Below, piece by piece: positions 8,674 to 16,867 of a DNA stretch of 64,000 nucleotides (positions within the stretch are counted from its first letter, which is position 1; the number at the start of each line of letters is the position of its first letter). Location of the stretch: NCBI GenBank assembly GCA_017301975.1, contig JAFLEI010000007.1, forward strand, positions 1 to 64,000, in the 5' to 3' direction. Source of the DNA: Verrucomicrobiota bacterium. Its GTDB lineage: Bacteria; Verrucomicrobiota; Verrucomicrobiia; Verrucomicrobiales; Verrucomicrobiaceae. The notes below the pieces were generated by a model. The model was not told where the DNA came from. It saw only the letters and a program-made list of their open reading frames with translations, and ran no database searches. Position numbers and translations under genes: made by a program.

Positions 8674-9429
8674 ATGAGCCGGGGTCCTCTCAACTTGCTC
8701 ATCGACGTGCTGGCAGCCGCCTGCCTGCTGACCATGCTGGCCACAGGCTATGTGCTGCGCTTTCCGCTGCCACCGGCGACGAACCGCACACATGAGTTAT
8801 GGGGCCTCTCGCGGCATGAGTGGGGGAGCATTCATGCCTGGGCCAGCCTTGGTCTGCTGCTGGTTCTTGCCATCCATCTGGCGCTTCACTGGGACTGGAT
8901 CGTGACAATGATCCGCCATCGCTTCACTTGTTTTCAAGGCGGTGCCAACGGCGGACGGCATGCCGGACTGGTGACTCTGGCGGTGCTGACCACCCTTGCC
9001 GGTTTGTTTGCCCTGGCGACCCACCTCGGCGTGCGGGAAAGAGATGTGCCGCTGCATCTTCTCAATGAGCCGCCGGACCCTGCTGCCTTCAGCACCGCTC
9101 CCCCCCGCAAGCGCAAGGTGGATTTCTGGAAGGAAATCATGCCCGTGTTTCAAGCGTCCTGCCTCAAGTGCCATGGTCCAACGAGGCAGACCTCCGGCTT
9201 CCGCGCGGACCAGCGTGAAGATTTCTTTTCATCTCGAAATGGGGCGCCTCTGGTGGTGCCGGGTAATGCTGCGGCAAGCCGTCTCCTGGACATCATCTCC
9301 GGCAGGCAACCGGGCATGAAAGCCTCTGCGGCTCACCAACTTGCACCCGTTGAGATCCAGTTATTGAAGACCTGGATCGAGTCAGGAGCCGACTGGCCCG
9401 CCAGACAGCCAAAGCCCGCCCTCGAATAA
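8674..9429 (+). CDS. DUF4405 membrane domain fused to a c-type cytochrome
   Basis: 251 residues. Residues ~1-130 have three to four helices with LLTMLATGYVLRF and HEWGSIHAWASLGLLLVLAIHLALHWDWI, whose spaced histidines match the haem-b-binding DUF4405 type. After a linker comes a haem c site, CLKCH, in a PSCyt1-like domain (FWKEIMPVFQASCLKCHGP ... GNAAASRLLDIISG). It may pass electrons across the membrane. The start at 8674 is preferred to an ATG at 8647 because it places the first helix correctly. It precedes an ABC export operon by 2 bases. Confidence 0.82.
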   Translation: MSRGPLNLLIDVLAAACLLTMLATGYVLRFPLPPATNRTHELWGLSRHEWGSIHAWASLGLLLVLAIHLALHWDWIVTMIRHRFTCFQGGANGGRHAGLVTLAVLTTLAGLFALATHLGVRERDVPLHLLNEPPDPAAFSTAPPRKRKVDFWKEIMPVFQASCLKCHGPTRQTSGFRADQREDFFSSRNGAPLVVPGNAAASRLLDIISGRQPGMKASAAHQLAPVEIQLLKTWIESGADWPARQPKPALE

Positions 9430-9431
9430 TC

Positions 9432-10367
9432 ATGAAACACTCCTTCCTCCGCCGCATGCTGCCATGGCTTGCGCTCATCGCAGCCTCAGGCTTTGCGTTT
9501 TACAAGATCAAGCTGGCGCCGCCGCCGGTCGTGACACACAAGCTGAGTCTTGGCATCATCACGGGTGAGGTGATGGGAACAGGAACGCTGGAAGCACGGG
9601 TGAAGACGACGGTGAGCGCACGCATCCAGGAGCGGCTCATGGCGGTGCTGGTGGATCAAGGCGACACGGTGAAGCAGGGGCAGCTCCTCGCGCGGCTGGA
9701 TGATGGGGAGATCAGGCAGCAGGTGGCCATCGCGGAGGCGACGCTGGCGGCGGCGAAACAGACCGCGCTGCGCGTCGAGGCGGATCTGGCCCGCTCGGAG
9801 GCGGTGCTGGCGCAGGCGCGGCGCGATAACGAGCGGCTCAGAGGCCTGGCGGCGTCGCAGGCCGTCTCGCAGTCGGAAGCGGACAAAGCTGGCGAGGCGC
9901 TGATGGTGGCGGAGGCAGATTTGAAGCGCTCGAACGCGGCCATCGCCGAGGCGCAGGGCCAGGTGCTGGTGGCGGAAAAGACGCTGCTGCACCGAAAGGA
10001 ACAGATGGCCTTCACGCAGATTAACGCGCCGTATGACGGCCTCATCATCCGGCGTGATCGCGATCCGGGCGACATGCTGGTGCCTGGCGGAGCACTGATG
10101 GAGATGATCTCACTCGATGAAATTTGGGTCAGTGCCTGGGTGGATGAAACGGCGATTTCCAAAGTCGCTGCGGGACAAATGGCGCGCATTGTTTTCCGCT
10201 CGGAGAGCGACAAGAACTATCCCGGTGTGGTTTCGCGCATCGGGCGCGAGACGGACCGAGAGACACGCGAGTTCATCGTCGATGTGCGCGTGAACGAGCT
10301 GCCAAAGAACTGGACCATCGGCCAGCGGGCGGAAGTTTACATCCAGACGGAGCAGGTACGGCCATGA
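9432..10367 (+). CDS. HlyD-family periplasmic adaptor of an ABC exporter
   Basis: 311 residues: N-terminal signal anchor (LPWLALIAASGFAFYKI), lipoyl half domain (ERLMAVLVDQGDTVKQGQLLARLDDG), a long helical hairpin rich in Ala/Glu/Arg (residues ~90-190), second half domain (INAPYDGLIIRRDRDPGDML) and beta-barrel. It overlaps the permease gene by 4 bases (ATGA), so adaptor, permease and ATPase form a MacA/MacB-like or DevBCA-like set. The substrate is unknown. Confidence 0.9.
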   Translation: MKHSFLRRMLPWLALIAASGFAFYKIKLAPPPVVTHKLSLGIITGEVMGTGTLEARVKTTVSARIQERLMAVLVDQGDTVKQGQLLARLDDGEIRQQVAIAEATLAAAKQTALRVEADLARSEAVLAQARRDNERLRGLAASQAVSQSEADKAGEALMVAEADLKRSNAAIAEAQGQVLVAEKTLLHRKEQMAFTQINAPYDGLIIRRDRDPGDMLVPGGALMEMISLDEIWVSAWVDETAISKVAAGQMARIVFRSESDKNYPGVVSRIGRETDRETREFIVDVRVNELPKNWTIGQRAEVYIQTEQVRP

Positions 10368-11578
10368 ACCTCGCCGTCCGCGACATCCGGCACAACGCGG
10401 GCCGTTTTGTGTTCACCACGGTGGGCATTGGGCTGCTGCTCATGATGGTGATGGGCATGGGCGGAATCTATCGCGGACTCATTCATGAAGCCACGCTCCT
10501 GGTGGATCGCGTGGGCGCGGATCTGTGGGTCGTGCAGGGCAGCACGCGCGGGCCGTTTGCGGAGATCTCGCGGATTTCTGCCAGCCTGGAGGACCGTGTG
10601 CGCGCGGTGCCGGGCGTGGCGAGAGCGCGGCGTTTCGTGTCGCACACCATCCAGCGGATGCATAGGGGCAGACCGCTGCGCATGGTGGTGCAGGGGCTTT
10701 CGTGGCCGGACGACAGTGGCGGGTGGATTCCGCTCGTGGCGGGGCGCGCGCTGCGGCAGGCGCATTATGAAATGATCGCCGATGTGTCGCTGCGGCTTCC
10801 GCTGGGTGAAAGAATCACCCTGGGCAAGGACGCGTATCAAGTCGTGGGCCACACACAGGGCATGGTGGGCTCCAGCGGCGATGGACTGGCGTTTTTCACC
10901 GTGAGCGACGCGCTGGCGATTCAATTCGATGTGCCCGGCGAGGCCGTGCGGCTGGAGCGCGCGGCGCGGCGTGCGCGATTGGAAAACATCGAGACCGGCC
11001 GCCTGCAACCGCTGCTGCTCGACCGCGCAGCCGGTCCTTCAAGCAGCATCCCCGCTTTCTCAAAACCACAGGTCAGCGCCGTGCTCGTCACCTTGCAACC
11101 TGGCGCGGATGCCGCCGCCGTGCGCCGCACGCTGGGCACCTGGCCGGACATCACGGTGTATTCCACGCAGGAGCAAAAGGACCTGCTGCTCTCCGGCATG
11201 GTGGACAAGGCGAAGCGCCAGCTGGGGCTCTTTCGCGTGCTGCTTATTATCATCTCCACCATCATCATTGCGCTCATCATTTACACGCTCACGCTCGACA
11301 AGATCCGCGACATCGCGCTGCTGAAGCTCATCGGCGCGCGCAACCGCGTCATCGGCGGCCTCATTCTCCAGCAATCGCTGCTCATGGGCGCTTTTGGTTA
11401 CGCCCTGGCGTGGTGGATCGGCCAGTTCGCCTTCCCTCGCTTTCCACGCCTCGTCGTTATCGAGACGGCGGACCTGATTTCGCTCGGCTTCATCGTCCTC
11501 GTCATCTCCACCCTCGCCAGCATGCTCGGCATTTGGAAAGCCATGCGCGTCGAGCCCAACACCGTCCTCTCCGCATGA
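10364..11578 (+). CDS. ABC transporter permease, FtsX/MacB type
   Basis: 404 residues: first helix at ~18-38, a ~250-residue periplasmic domain (GADLWVVQGSTRGPFAEISR), then three C-terminal helices in the FtsX-like domain (LLIIISTIIIALIIYTLTLDKIRDIALLKLIGARNRVIGGLILQQ). The KIRDIALLKLIGA coupling segment is typical of DevC/MacB-type permeases. It overlaps both neighbours by 4 bases, showing a tight adaptor-permease-ATPase operon. Confidence 0.9.
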   Translation: MNLAVRDIRHNAGRFVFTTVGIGLLLMMVMGMGGIYRGLIHEATLLVDRVGADLWVVQGSTRGPFAEISRISASLEDRVRAVPGVARARRFVSHTIQRMHRGRPLRMVVQGLSWPDDSGGWIPLVAGRALRQAHYEMIADVSLRLPLGERITLGKDAYQVVGHTQGMVGSSGDGLAFFTVSDALAIQFDVPGEAVRLERAARRARLENIETGRLQPLLLDRAAGPSSSIPAFSKPQVSAVLVTLQPGADAAAVRRTLGTWPDITVYSTQEQKDLLLSGMVDKAKRQLGLFRVLLIIISTIIIALIIYTLTLDKIRDIALLKLIGARNRVIGGLILQQSLLMGAFGYALAWWIGQFAFPRFPRLVVIETADLISLGFIVLVISTLASMLGIWKAMRVEPNTVLSA

Positions 11579-12288
11579 GCTCGCCCGCCGTCGAAGTCCA
11601 GAACCTGCGCAAAGTGTATGGCAGCGGCCACACCGAAGTCATCGCCGTGCGCGATGCCTCGCTCAGCATCGCGCGGGGCGAGGTCGTCGGCATGCTCGGC
11701 CCCAGCGGCAGCGGAAAGTCCACCATCCTCACCGCGATGGCGCTGATCAATCCGCCCACAAGTGGGCGTGTGAGCATCAACGGCACGCCCGTGCTCGATG
11801 GCCCGAAGGCGCTCGTCGATCTCCGCGCCTTTCGCCGCCAGCACCTCGGCTTCGTGTTTCAAAAAGCGAACCTCATCCCCTTCCTCACCGCTTTGGAGAA
11901 TGTGCAGATCGCCCTCGAAGTGAACGACACCGCTCCACGCGAGGCCAAACGCCGTGCGATGGAACTGCTCGACTACCTCGGTGTCGGCGAACGTGCGAAC
12001 AATCTCCCCGTCGCGCTCTCCGGCGGCGAGCAGCAGCGCGTCGCCGTGGCCCGTGCGCTCGCCAATGAGCCCAGCCTGCTCCTCGCTGACGAACCCACCG
12101 CCGCGCTCGACAGCCAGCGGGGGCGGCAGGTCATGGAACTCTTCGCCAAAGTCTCCCACGAGCGAAACGCAGGCGTCCTCGTTGTCACCCACGATCACCG
12201 CACACTCGACGTCTTCGACCGCATTCTTGAGGTGGAAGATGGCAGCATCGCCGAACGTGTTTTGACCCGTCCCCAAACCACACCATGA
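11575..12288 (+). CDS. ABC transporter ATP-binding protein (LolD/MacB type)
   Basis: 237 residues with Walker [11 protein letters not shown]-loop [18 protein letters not shown], signature [15 protein letters not shown], Walker [13 protein letters not shown] and switch His VVTHDHRT. This matches the LolD/MacB/DevA subclass and should power the permease encoded upstream. The start ATG lies inside the permease stop (ATGA), and its own stop overlaps the start of the methyltransferase gene the same way. Confidence 0.93.
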   Translation: MSSPAVEVQNLRKVYGSGHTEVIAVRDASLSIARGEVVGMLGPSGSGKSTILTAMALINPPTSGRVSINGTPVLDGPKALVDLRAFRRQHLGFVFQKANLIPFLTALENVQIALEVNDTAPREAKRRAMELLDYLGVGERANNLPVALSGGEQQRVAVARALANEPSLLLADEPTAALDSQRGRQVMELFAKVSHERNAGVLVVTHDHRTLDVFDRILEVEDGSIAERVLTRPQTTP

Positions 12289-12962
12289 AACACACCAGCA
12301 TACTCCTTTGTCTTCTCGTCACGACCAGCTTCGCACAAGACGCGAGTGTTAAGCCCGGCATCAATGACAAGTTCCTCGATCCCAAGCTCAAGGTCGGGGA
12401 GTGGACGCAAAAGTTCGAGACCGAGAGCCGCGAGATCTTTCATCAGCGCGAAAAAATCGTCGCCGCCGTGGGATTGAAGCCCGGCATGGCTATGGCGGAC
12501 ATCGGCGCGGGCACAGGACTGTTCACGCTGCCGTTTTCAGAGGCGGTCGGCGAGAGCGGCAAAGTGTATGCGGTTGATATCGCGAAGAACTTCCTCGAAC
12601 ACATCCAGGCCCGTGCCACCAAGGCGCATGCGGCGAATGTGCAGACGATCCAGTGCACAGGGCGCAGCGTCGAACTCCCGGAGGCCAGCGTGGATCTCGC
12701 CTTCATCTGCGATGTGTATCACCATTTTGAATTCCCGCAGGCCAGCCTCGCCACGCTGCACAAGGCTCTAAAACCCGGCGGTGTTCTGGTGCTGATAGAC
12801 TTCAAACGCATCCCCGGCGAAAGCAGCGACTTTGTCATGGGCCACGTCCGCGCCGGGCAGGAAGTCTTCGAGTCCGAGATCACCACCGCCGGCTTCGAGA
12901 AAATCGACGAGGTTAAGGACGTGCTGAAGGAGAACTACTTCGTGAAGTTTCGGCGGAAGTGA
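12285..12962 (+). CDS. Putatively exported SAM-dependent methyltransferase
   Basis: 225 residues. The class I SAM-binding motif MADIGAGTGLFTLPFSEAVG, then VYAVDIAKNFLEHI and DLAFICDVYHHFEFPQ, are clear. Unusually, the chain starts with a signal-peptide-like sequence ([19 protein letters not shown]), suggesting export, although SAM is cytoplasmic. It is translationally coupled to the ABC ATPase. A broken copy of its C-terminus lies at 8055-8130. Its substrate is unknown. Confidence 0.8.
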   Translation: MKHTSILLCLLVTTSFAQDASVKPGINDKFLDPKLKVGEWTQKFETESREIFHQREKIVAAVGLKPGMAMADIGAGTGLFTLPFSEAVGESGKVYAVDIAKNFLEHIQARATKAHAANVQTIQCTGRSVELPEASVDLAFICDVYHHFEFPQASLATLHKALKPGGVLVLIDFKRIPGESSDFVMGHVRAGQEVFESEITTAGFEKIDEVKDVLKENYFVKFRRK

Positions 12963-12974
12963 ACGCCGGGCCTC

Positions 12975-13418
12975 TTACTTCAACCGGGCTTCCAAATCGG
13001 CACGTTTTTGCATTGGCTTGCCGTTGTATTTTTCCCGCCAGCCTTTGATCTGATCGGCGGTGACGGCCGGGGCGCTGTTGCCGAAGCTGCTGCGTACATA
13101 GGTCAGCACCTCGGCCATTTGAGCGTCGGTCATCGCCGGGCCGAGGGGAGCCATGATGCCAACGAATTTGGCGTCCTGCTTCTCGATGCCGGTGAATACG
13201 ATGGAAGCCATCACCTCGCCATCGCCAAAGGCGGCCAGCTTCGAACCGGCGAGTGCGGGAGCCATCGGCGTGGGGGTGCCGGCCCCCATTCCTTTCCCAT
13301 CCATGCCGTGGCAGGCCATGCAAAGCATGAAGGAGGCGGGCGCAGGTGTCTGAGCCTGAGAGGCAGCGGCGGAAAGAAGGGTCGTGATGACGAGGAAGGA
13401 TGCTGTGAGTTTTTTCAT
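12975..13418 (-). CDS. Periplasmic monohaem cytochrome c
   Basis: 147 residues: a signal peptide (MKKLTASFLVITTLLSAAASQAQ), haem c motif CMACHG followed by MDGKGMGAGTPTPMAPALAG, and a distal Met region (KFVGIMAPLGPAMTDAQMAEVLTYVRSSFGN) as in class I cytochromes c. It should shuttle electrons in the periplasm. It diverges from the RegB-like kinase gene across a 92-bp region with a candidate RegA-type site, so it may belong to the same redox regulon and serve the haem c-fused oxidase-like proteins downstream (inference). Confidence 0.88.
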   Translation of the reverse strand: MKKLTASFLVITTLLSAAASQAQTPAPASFMLCMACHGMDGKGMGAGTPTPMAPALAGSKLAAFGDGEVMASIVFTGIEKQDAKFVGIMAPLGPAMTDAQMAEVLTYVRSSFGNSAPAVTADQIKGWREKYNGKPMQKRADLEARLK

Positions 13419-13454
13419 AACACGTCACGCTCACCTGCTTCACTGGAGAGTCAC

Positions 13455-13471
13455 TGCGGCAAAATGCCGCA
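13455..13471. promoter_or_regulatory. Candidate RegA-type binding site 1
   Basis: TGCGGCAAAATGCCGCA is a perfect 17-bp inverted repeat (7-bp arms, 3-base centre) in the divergent region between the cytochrome c gene and the kinase gene. It reads as GCGGC-N5-GCCGC, the same form as the GCGGC-N5-GTCGC consensus I recall for RegA/PrrA regulators. A near copy is at 15349-15365. Confidence 0.55.
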
Positions 13472-13510
13472 TCGAATGGACAGACGGCCAGGCGCATCCA
13501 CATTCCTCGG

Positions 13511-14815
13511 ATGAGTTCACATGCATCACACCCTTCCACTCCGATGCCGCGCTGGCAGCGCTGGCTCGGTCTCAGCGAGGTGTGGGCAGGCGGGGCACTC
13601 TCGTCTCGGGTGCTCGTGCTGCTGCGCTGGCTGGCAGCGACCGGCCAGGCCATGACCCTGCTTGTGGTGTGGTGGCTGGGGGTGCAGGTGCCTCTGTGGG
13701 CGTGTGGCGGAGCCGTGGGCGCGACGCTCCTCACCAATGCGCTGCTCCAATGGTGGCTGCGGCAGATCCGATGGGAGATGAAGGATGGCTTCTTCCACGT
13801 GCTGCTCTTCGATGCGCTGACTCTCACCTTCCTGCTGCACTGGACAGGAGGTCTGGAAAATCCCTTTGCGCTGTTCTATCTGGTGCAACTGACGCTGGCA
13901 GCGGTGGCACTGCGAGCTTCAGCGGTGATTTCCCTGGGGCTGCTGATGTGTTGCGGGCTGCTCTGGCTCTGGATTCAGGCGGTTCCCCTGAAGATGGCCG
14001 ATGGCGCGGCTGTGCCCGCTGACCTGATCACACAGGGCTTTCTCACAGCGCTGGTCCTTGCGGGAGGCTTTGTGGCGACGCTGCTTCTGGCGCTGCGCCG
14101 GCGTTCACACCGCCTGCAAAGAGAGCGTGCACGCCTGCGCGAGGAACTGGACTCCCGTGAGCGGTTTCTCTCCGTGGCGGCGCTCGCGACCGGGTTCGCG
14201 CACGAATTAGGCACACCGCTGGGAACCATCGCCATCGCAGCCGAGGAAATGCGGCTGCATCCGGATGCAGAGACGGCAGCCATCATCGCCCGTGAAACCG
14301 AACGTTGCCAGAAAGTGCTGCAACGCCTGCGAGAACTCGGCCAGGAGGCCACGGGGCTGTCTTCAGCTCCATGTGCGGCGGGACGGGTGGTCGAGGCCGC
14401 ACTCAATGAACTGCCGCAGAGCCAGCGCACGCGCGTGCGCACCGATTTACGGGCTCCAGACGCACCAGTGGCCTGCGCCGGACTGCGGGAGGCCTTGCTC
14501 GTGCTTATGCGCAATGCATTGCTTGCTTCTGAAGACGATCAGCCGGTGGAACTGCGCGTGCAAACAACAGGAAAGAATCTGCGGTTCACGGTGCTCGATC
14601 ACGGGCCTGGATTCAGCGCGGAGATGCTGCGCCATTGGGGTGAGCCCTTTCGCAGCACGCGGGATCCCGGCTCAGGAATGGGGCTGGGGTTGTTTTTCGT
14701 CCGCCGTCTGGCTGCATCGATGCACGGCAACGTTGAAGTACAAAACCGGAACGAAGGCGGCGCGAGTGTGACGCTGACCCTGCCGCTGCATGCCCCCGCC
14801 CAATCACTGACCTGA
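13511..14815 (+). CDS. RegB/PrrB-like redox sensor histidine kinase
   Basis: 434 residues. Six membrane helices fill residues ~30-195 and include GGLENPF at 113-119, matching the GGxxNPF quinone-sensing motif of RegB. Then come the H-box ATGFAHELGTPLGTIAIAAEE (phospho-acceptor His231), and the ATPase domain with VLMRNALLAS (N-box), VLDHGPGFS and GEPFRSTRDPGSGMGLGLFFVRRLA. RegB kinases sense the redox state of the respiratory chain. The response regulator follows directly, and oxidase-like genes follow that. Confidence 0.88.
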   Translation: MSSHASHPSTPMPRWQRWLGLSEVWAGGALSSRVLVLLRWLAATGQAMTLLVVWWLGVQVPLWACGGAVGATLLTNALLQWWLRQIRWEMKDGFFHVLLFDALTLTFLLHWTGGLENPFALFYLVQLTLAAVALRASAVISLGLLMCCGLLWLWIQAVPLKMADGAAVPADLITQGFLTALVLAGGFVATLLLALRRRSHRLQRERARLREELDSRERFLSVAALATGFAHELGTPLGTIAIAAEEMRLHPDAETAAIIARETERCQKVLQRLRELGQEATGLSSAPCAAGRVVEAALNELPQSQRTRVRTDLRAPDAPVACAGLREALLVLMRNALLASEDDQPVELRVQTTGKNLRFTVLDHGPGFSAEMLRHWGEPFRSTRDPGSGMGLGLFFVRRLAASMHGNVEVQNRNEGGASVTLTLPLHAPAQSLT

Positions 14816-15340
14816 ATGAATGTGCTCCTCATTGAAGACGACGAAGGATTCCGCACGACGCTGGCCCTGGCGCTGAAGAGGCGCGGCTGCGATGTGCTGC
14901 AGGCGGCGGGCCAACACGAGGCGCTGGGCCTGGCTGAGAGTGAAAACATCGACGGCATGGTGCTCGACATGCGACTCGGCGCGGTGGACGGGATGAGTTT
15001 GATCCCGGAACTGCTGCGTCACCAGCCCAAGGCGAGGCTGATCATTCTCACTGGCTATGGCAGCATCCCCAGTGCGTTGGAAGCGGTGCGGCTTGGCGCG
15101 CACGACTACCTGCTGAAGCCCGCCAGCGCAGATCAAGTTCTCGCGGCGCTCCAAGGTTTCTCGACCGCCTCGCCGCGTCCTGCCGTCTCCGACCTGCCGA
15201 GTCTTGCGCGCCTGGAGTGGGAGCACATTCAGCGGGTGCTGCATGAGCACGGCGGAAACATTTCCCACACCGCCGAAGCCCTCGGCATTGACCGTAGGAC
15301 GCTGCAACGCAAGCTCGCGAAGATGCCACCGGAGGAGTAG
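14816..15340 (+). CDS. RegA/PrrA/ActR-like response regulator
   Basis: 174 residues: receiver domain with acidic pair EDDE, phospho-acceptor Asp51 (VLDMRLGAVDGM), LTGYGS and KPA; a short linker; and a C-terminal Fis-type helix-turn-helix (HGGNISHTAEALGIDRRTLQRKLAK), which is the RegA/ActR/PrrA signature. It starts directly after the kinase stop. Its likely sites (GCGGC-N5-GCCRC) lie upstream of the kinase gene and between this gene and the oxidase-like genes. Confidence 0.9.
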   Translation: MNVLLIEDDEGFRTTLALALKRRGCDVLQAAGQHEALGLAESENIDGMVLDMRLGAVDGMSLIPELLRHQPKARLIILTGYGSIPSALEAVRLGAHDYLLKPASADQVLAALQGFSTASPRPAVSDLPSLARLEWEHIQRVLHEHGGNISHTAEALGIDRRTLQRKLAKMPPEE

Positions 15341-15348
15341 CGGGCTGC

Positions 15349-15365
15349 TGCGGCATCTTGCCACA
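15349..15365. promoter_or_regulatory. Candidate RegA-type binding site 2
   Basis: TGCGGCATCTTGCCACA differs from the perfect palindrome at 13455-13471 only in the 3-base centre (ATC/AAA-like region) and one arm base. It keeps the GCGGC-N5-GCCRC form. It is placed 38-54 bases before the preferred start (15403) of the first oxidase-like gene, where a regulator site would be expected. Confidence 0.5.
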
Positions 15366-15402
15366 TTTTCAAAACCTGACGCGGATCGAGCATCACCGCG
15401 TC

Positions 15403-16857
15403 ATGGACTTCCCCTCCTTTTATCTTGATCACCTCGCAGGTGGCCGCCTGATCATCGGCCTCATCGCCAGTCTGCATGTGCTGATCAATCATCCGCTCGC
15501 CGTTGGAGCGTATCCACTGCTCACCTGGATGGAATGGTGGGCGCACAAAAACAACCGTCCGGACGTCGATCTCCTCGCCTACAGGATCACCTTCGTCGTG
15601 TTCATCGTCACCACCACCGTGGGTGCCATGACCGGCGTCGGCATCTGGCTTTCCACCTCGCTCTTCGCGCCATTCGCCATCGGCTCACTGCTGCGCGTGT
15701 TTTTCTGGGGCTGGTTCGCGGAGTGGCTGGTCTTCATCAGCGAGGTGGCCTTGATCATGTGGTGGTTTTTGACCTGGAAGAAGGCGGACACCCACGAAAA
15801 GAAACGCAAGCACATCCGGATCGGCGTGGCGCTGAGCATCATGTCCTGGCTCACGATGGCGCTCATCGTCGCCGTGCTGGGATTCATGATGAAGCCCGGA
15901 GAGTGGAACCAAACCCGCGCCTTCTGGGACGCGATGACCAATCCGCTTTACCTGCCGCAGCTTGGTTTCCGCACCTTCTTTGCCCTGATGACAGGCTCGG
16001 TCTTCCTGTGGTTCGCCAGCTTCTTTTTCACGAAGACAAAAAGCGCGTTCAATCCCGAGCCCCGGCGGCTGAGGGAGTGGATCGTCTATCGCCTCTCGCA
16101 TGTGGTGCTGATCTCGCTGCTGGGCACCTTCTTATTCGGCACCTGGTACTGGAGCGCCGTGCCCGAGACCATGAAGGCGAACAGCTCCGTGGCGCTGCTC
16201 ACGCAGGAGTTCATGAGCTGGCATGGGCAGTTTCAGACGCTGCTCAGCTGGACCATCATCGCCTTCCTGGTGGTCGGCATCGGCGGGCTCGGCAGCAGCT
16301 TCATGATCCCGCGCTGGGCGCTGCTCATCCCCAGCTTCATGGGCATCTGGCTGCTCGGGCACTTCGAGCGGGCGCGTGAGTTCATGCGCAAGCCCTGGGT
16401 CATCGGCGAATACATGTATTCGAACGGCGTCCACAAAGACGAGCTCGCCTTCCTGCAAAGCGAGGGGCTCCTCAAACACGCCACGTATGTGAAGCACCGC
16501 GAGATCACCGAGGCCAACAAGGCCGAATGCGGCCAGGACATCTTCATGCTCGCCTGCTCCCGCTGCCACAGCACCACGGGACTCAATGGCGTGATCGAAA
16601 AATTCACCGCCATGTATGGCGCGGACGGGCCCTGGGACAGCGCTGGCATGCAGCTCTTCATCAAAGGCATGCATCAGACCCGCACCTTCATGCCGCCCTT
16701 TCCCGGCACCGATGCCGAGGCTGGAGCGCTCGTCGCCTACCTCCAGCAGCTACGGGCCAGCCCGCAGACACTGCCTGGAGCCCAGAGCGCCGGCATTGTG
16801 ATCGCGCCTGAAGCACCCAAGCCAGCCATGTCGGCAGCAGCCCAACCTAAACCCTGA
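15403..16857 (+). CDS. Cytochrome bd subunit I-related membrane protein with C-terminal haem c domain
   Basis: 484 residues. Residues ~1-340 form about eight to nine helices with dispersed histidines (HLAGGRLIIGLIASLHVLINHPLAVGAY, FMSWHGQFQTLL, WLLGHFERARE) resembling a diverged CydA. Residues ~385-460 form a cytochrome c domain with CSRCHSTTGLNG and a distal MHQTRTFMPPFPG segment. No canonical quinol-binding Q-loop was recognised. With the next gene it resembles the reported OR-C branch of the bd superfamily, where haem c may replace quinol as electron entry. The assignment rests on pattern only. The ATG at 15358 is a less likely start. Confidence 0.72.
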   Translation: MDFPSFYLDHLAGGRLIIGLIASLHVLINHPLAVGAYPLLTWMEWWAHKNNRPDVDLLAYRITFVVFIVTTTVGAMTGVGIWLSTSLFAPFAIGSLLRVFFWGWFAEWLVFISEVALIMWWFLTWKKADTHEKKRKHIRIGVALSIMSWLTMALIVAVLGFMMKPGEWNQTRAFWDAMTNPLYLPQLGFRTFFALMTGSVFLWFASFFFTKTKSAFNPEPRRLREWIVYRLSHVVLISLLGTFLFGTWYWSAVPETMKANSSVALLTQEFMSWHGQFQTLLSWTIIAFLVVGIGGLGSSFMIPRWALLIPSFMGIWLLGHFERAREFMRKPWVIGEYMYSNGVHKDELAFLQSEGLLKHATYVKHREITEANKAECGQDIFMLACSRCHSTTGLNGVIEKFTAMYGADGPWDSAGMQLFIKGMHQTRTFMPPFPGTDAEAGALVAYLQQLRASPQTLPGAQSAGIVIAPEAPKPAMSAAAQPKP

Positions 16858-16867
16858 TTTCTTTGCC

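Noticed and set aside
9432..12288. Lol lipoprotein export system
   Set aside because: The ATPase is LolD-like, but an HlyD-type adaptor and a single permease with four helices point to a MacAB/DevBCA-type exporter.
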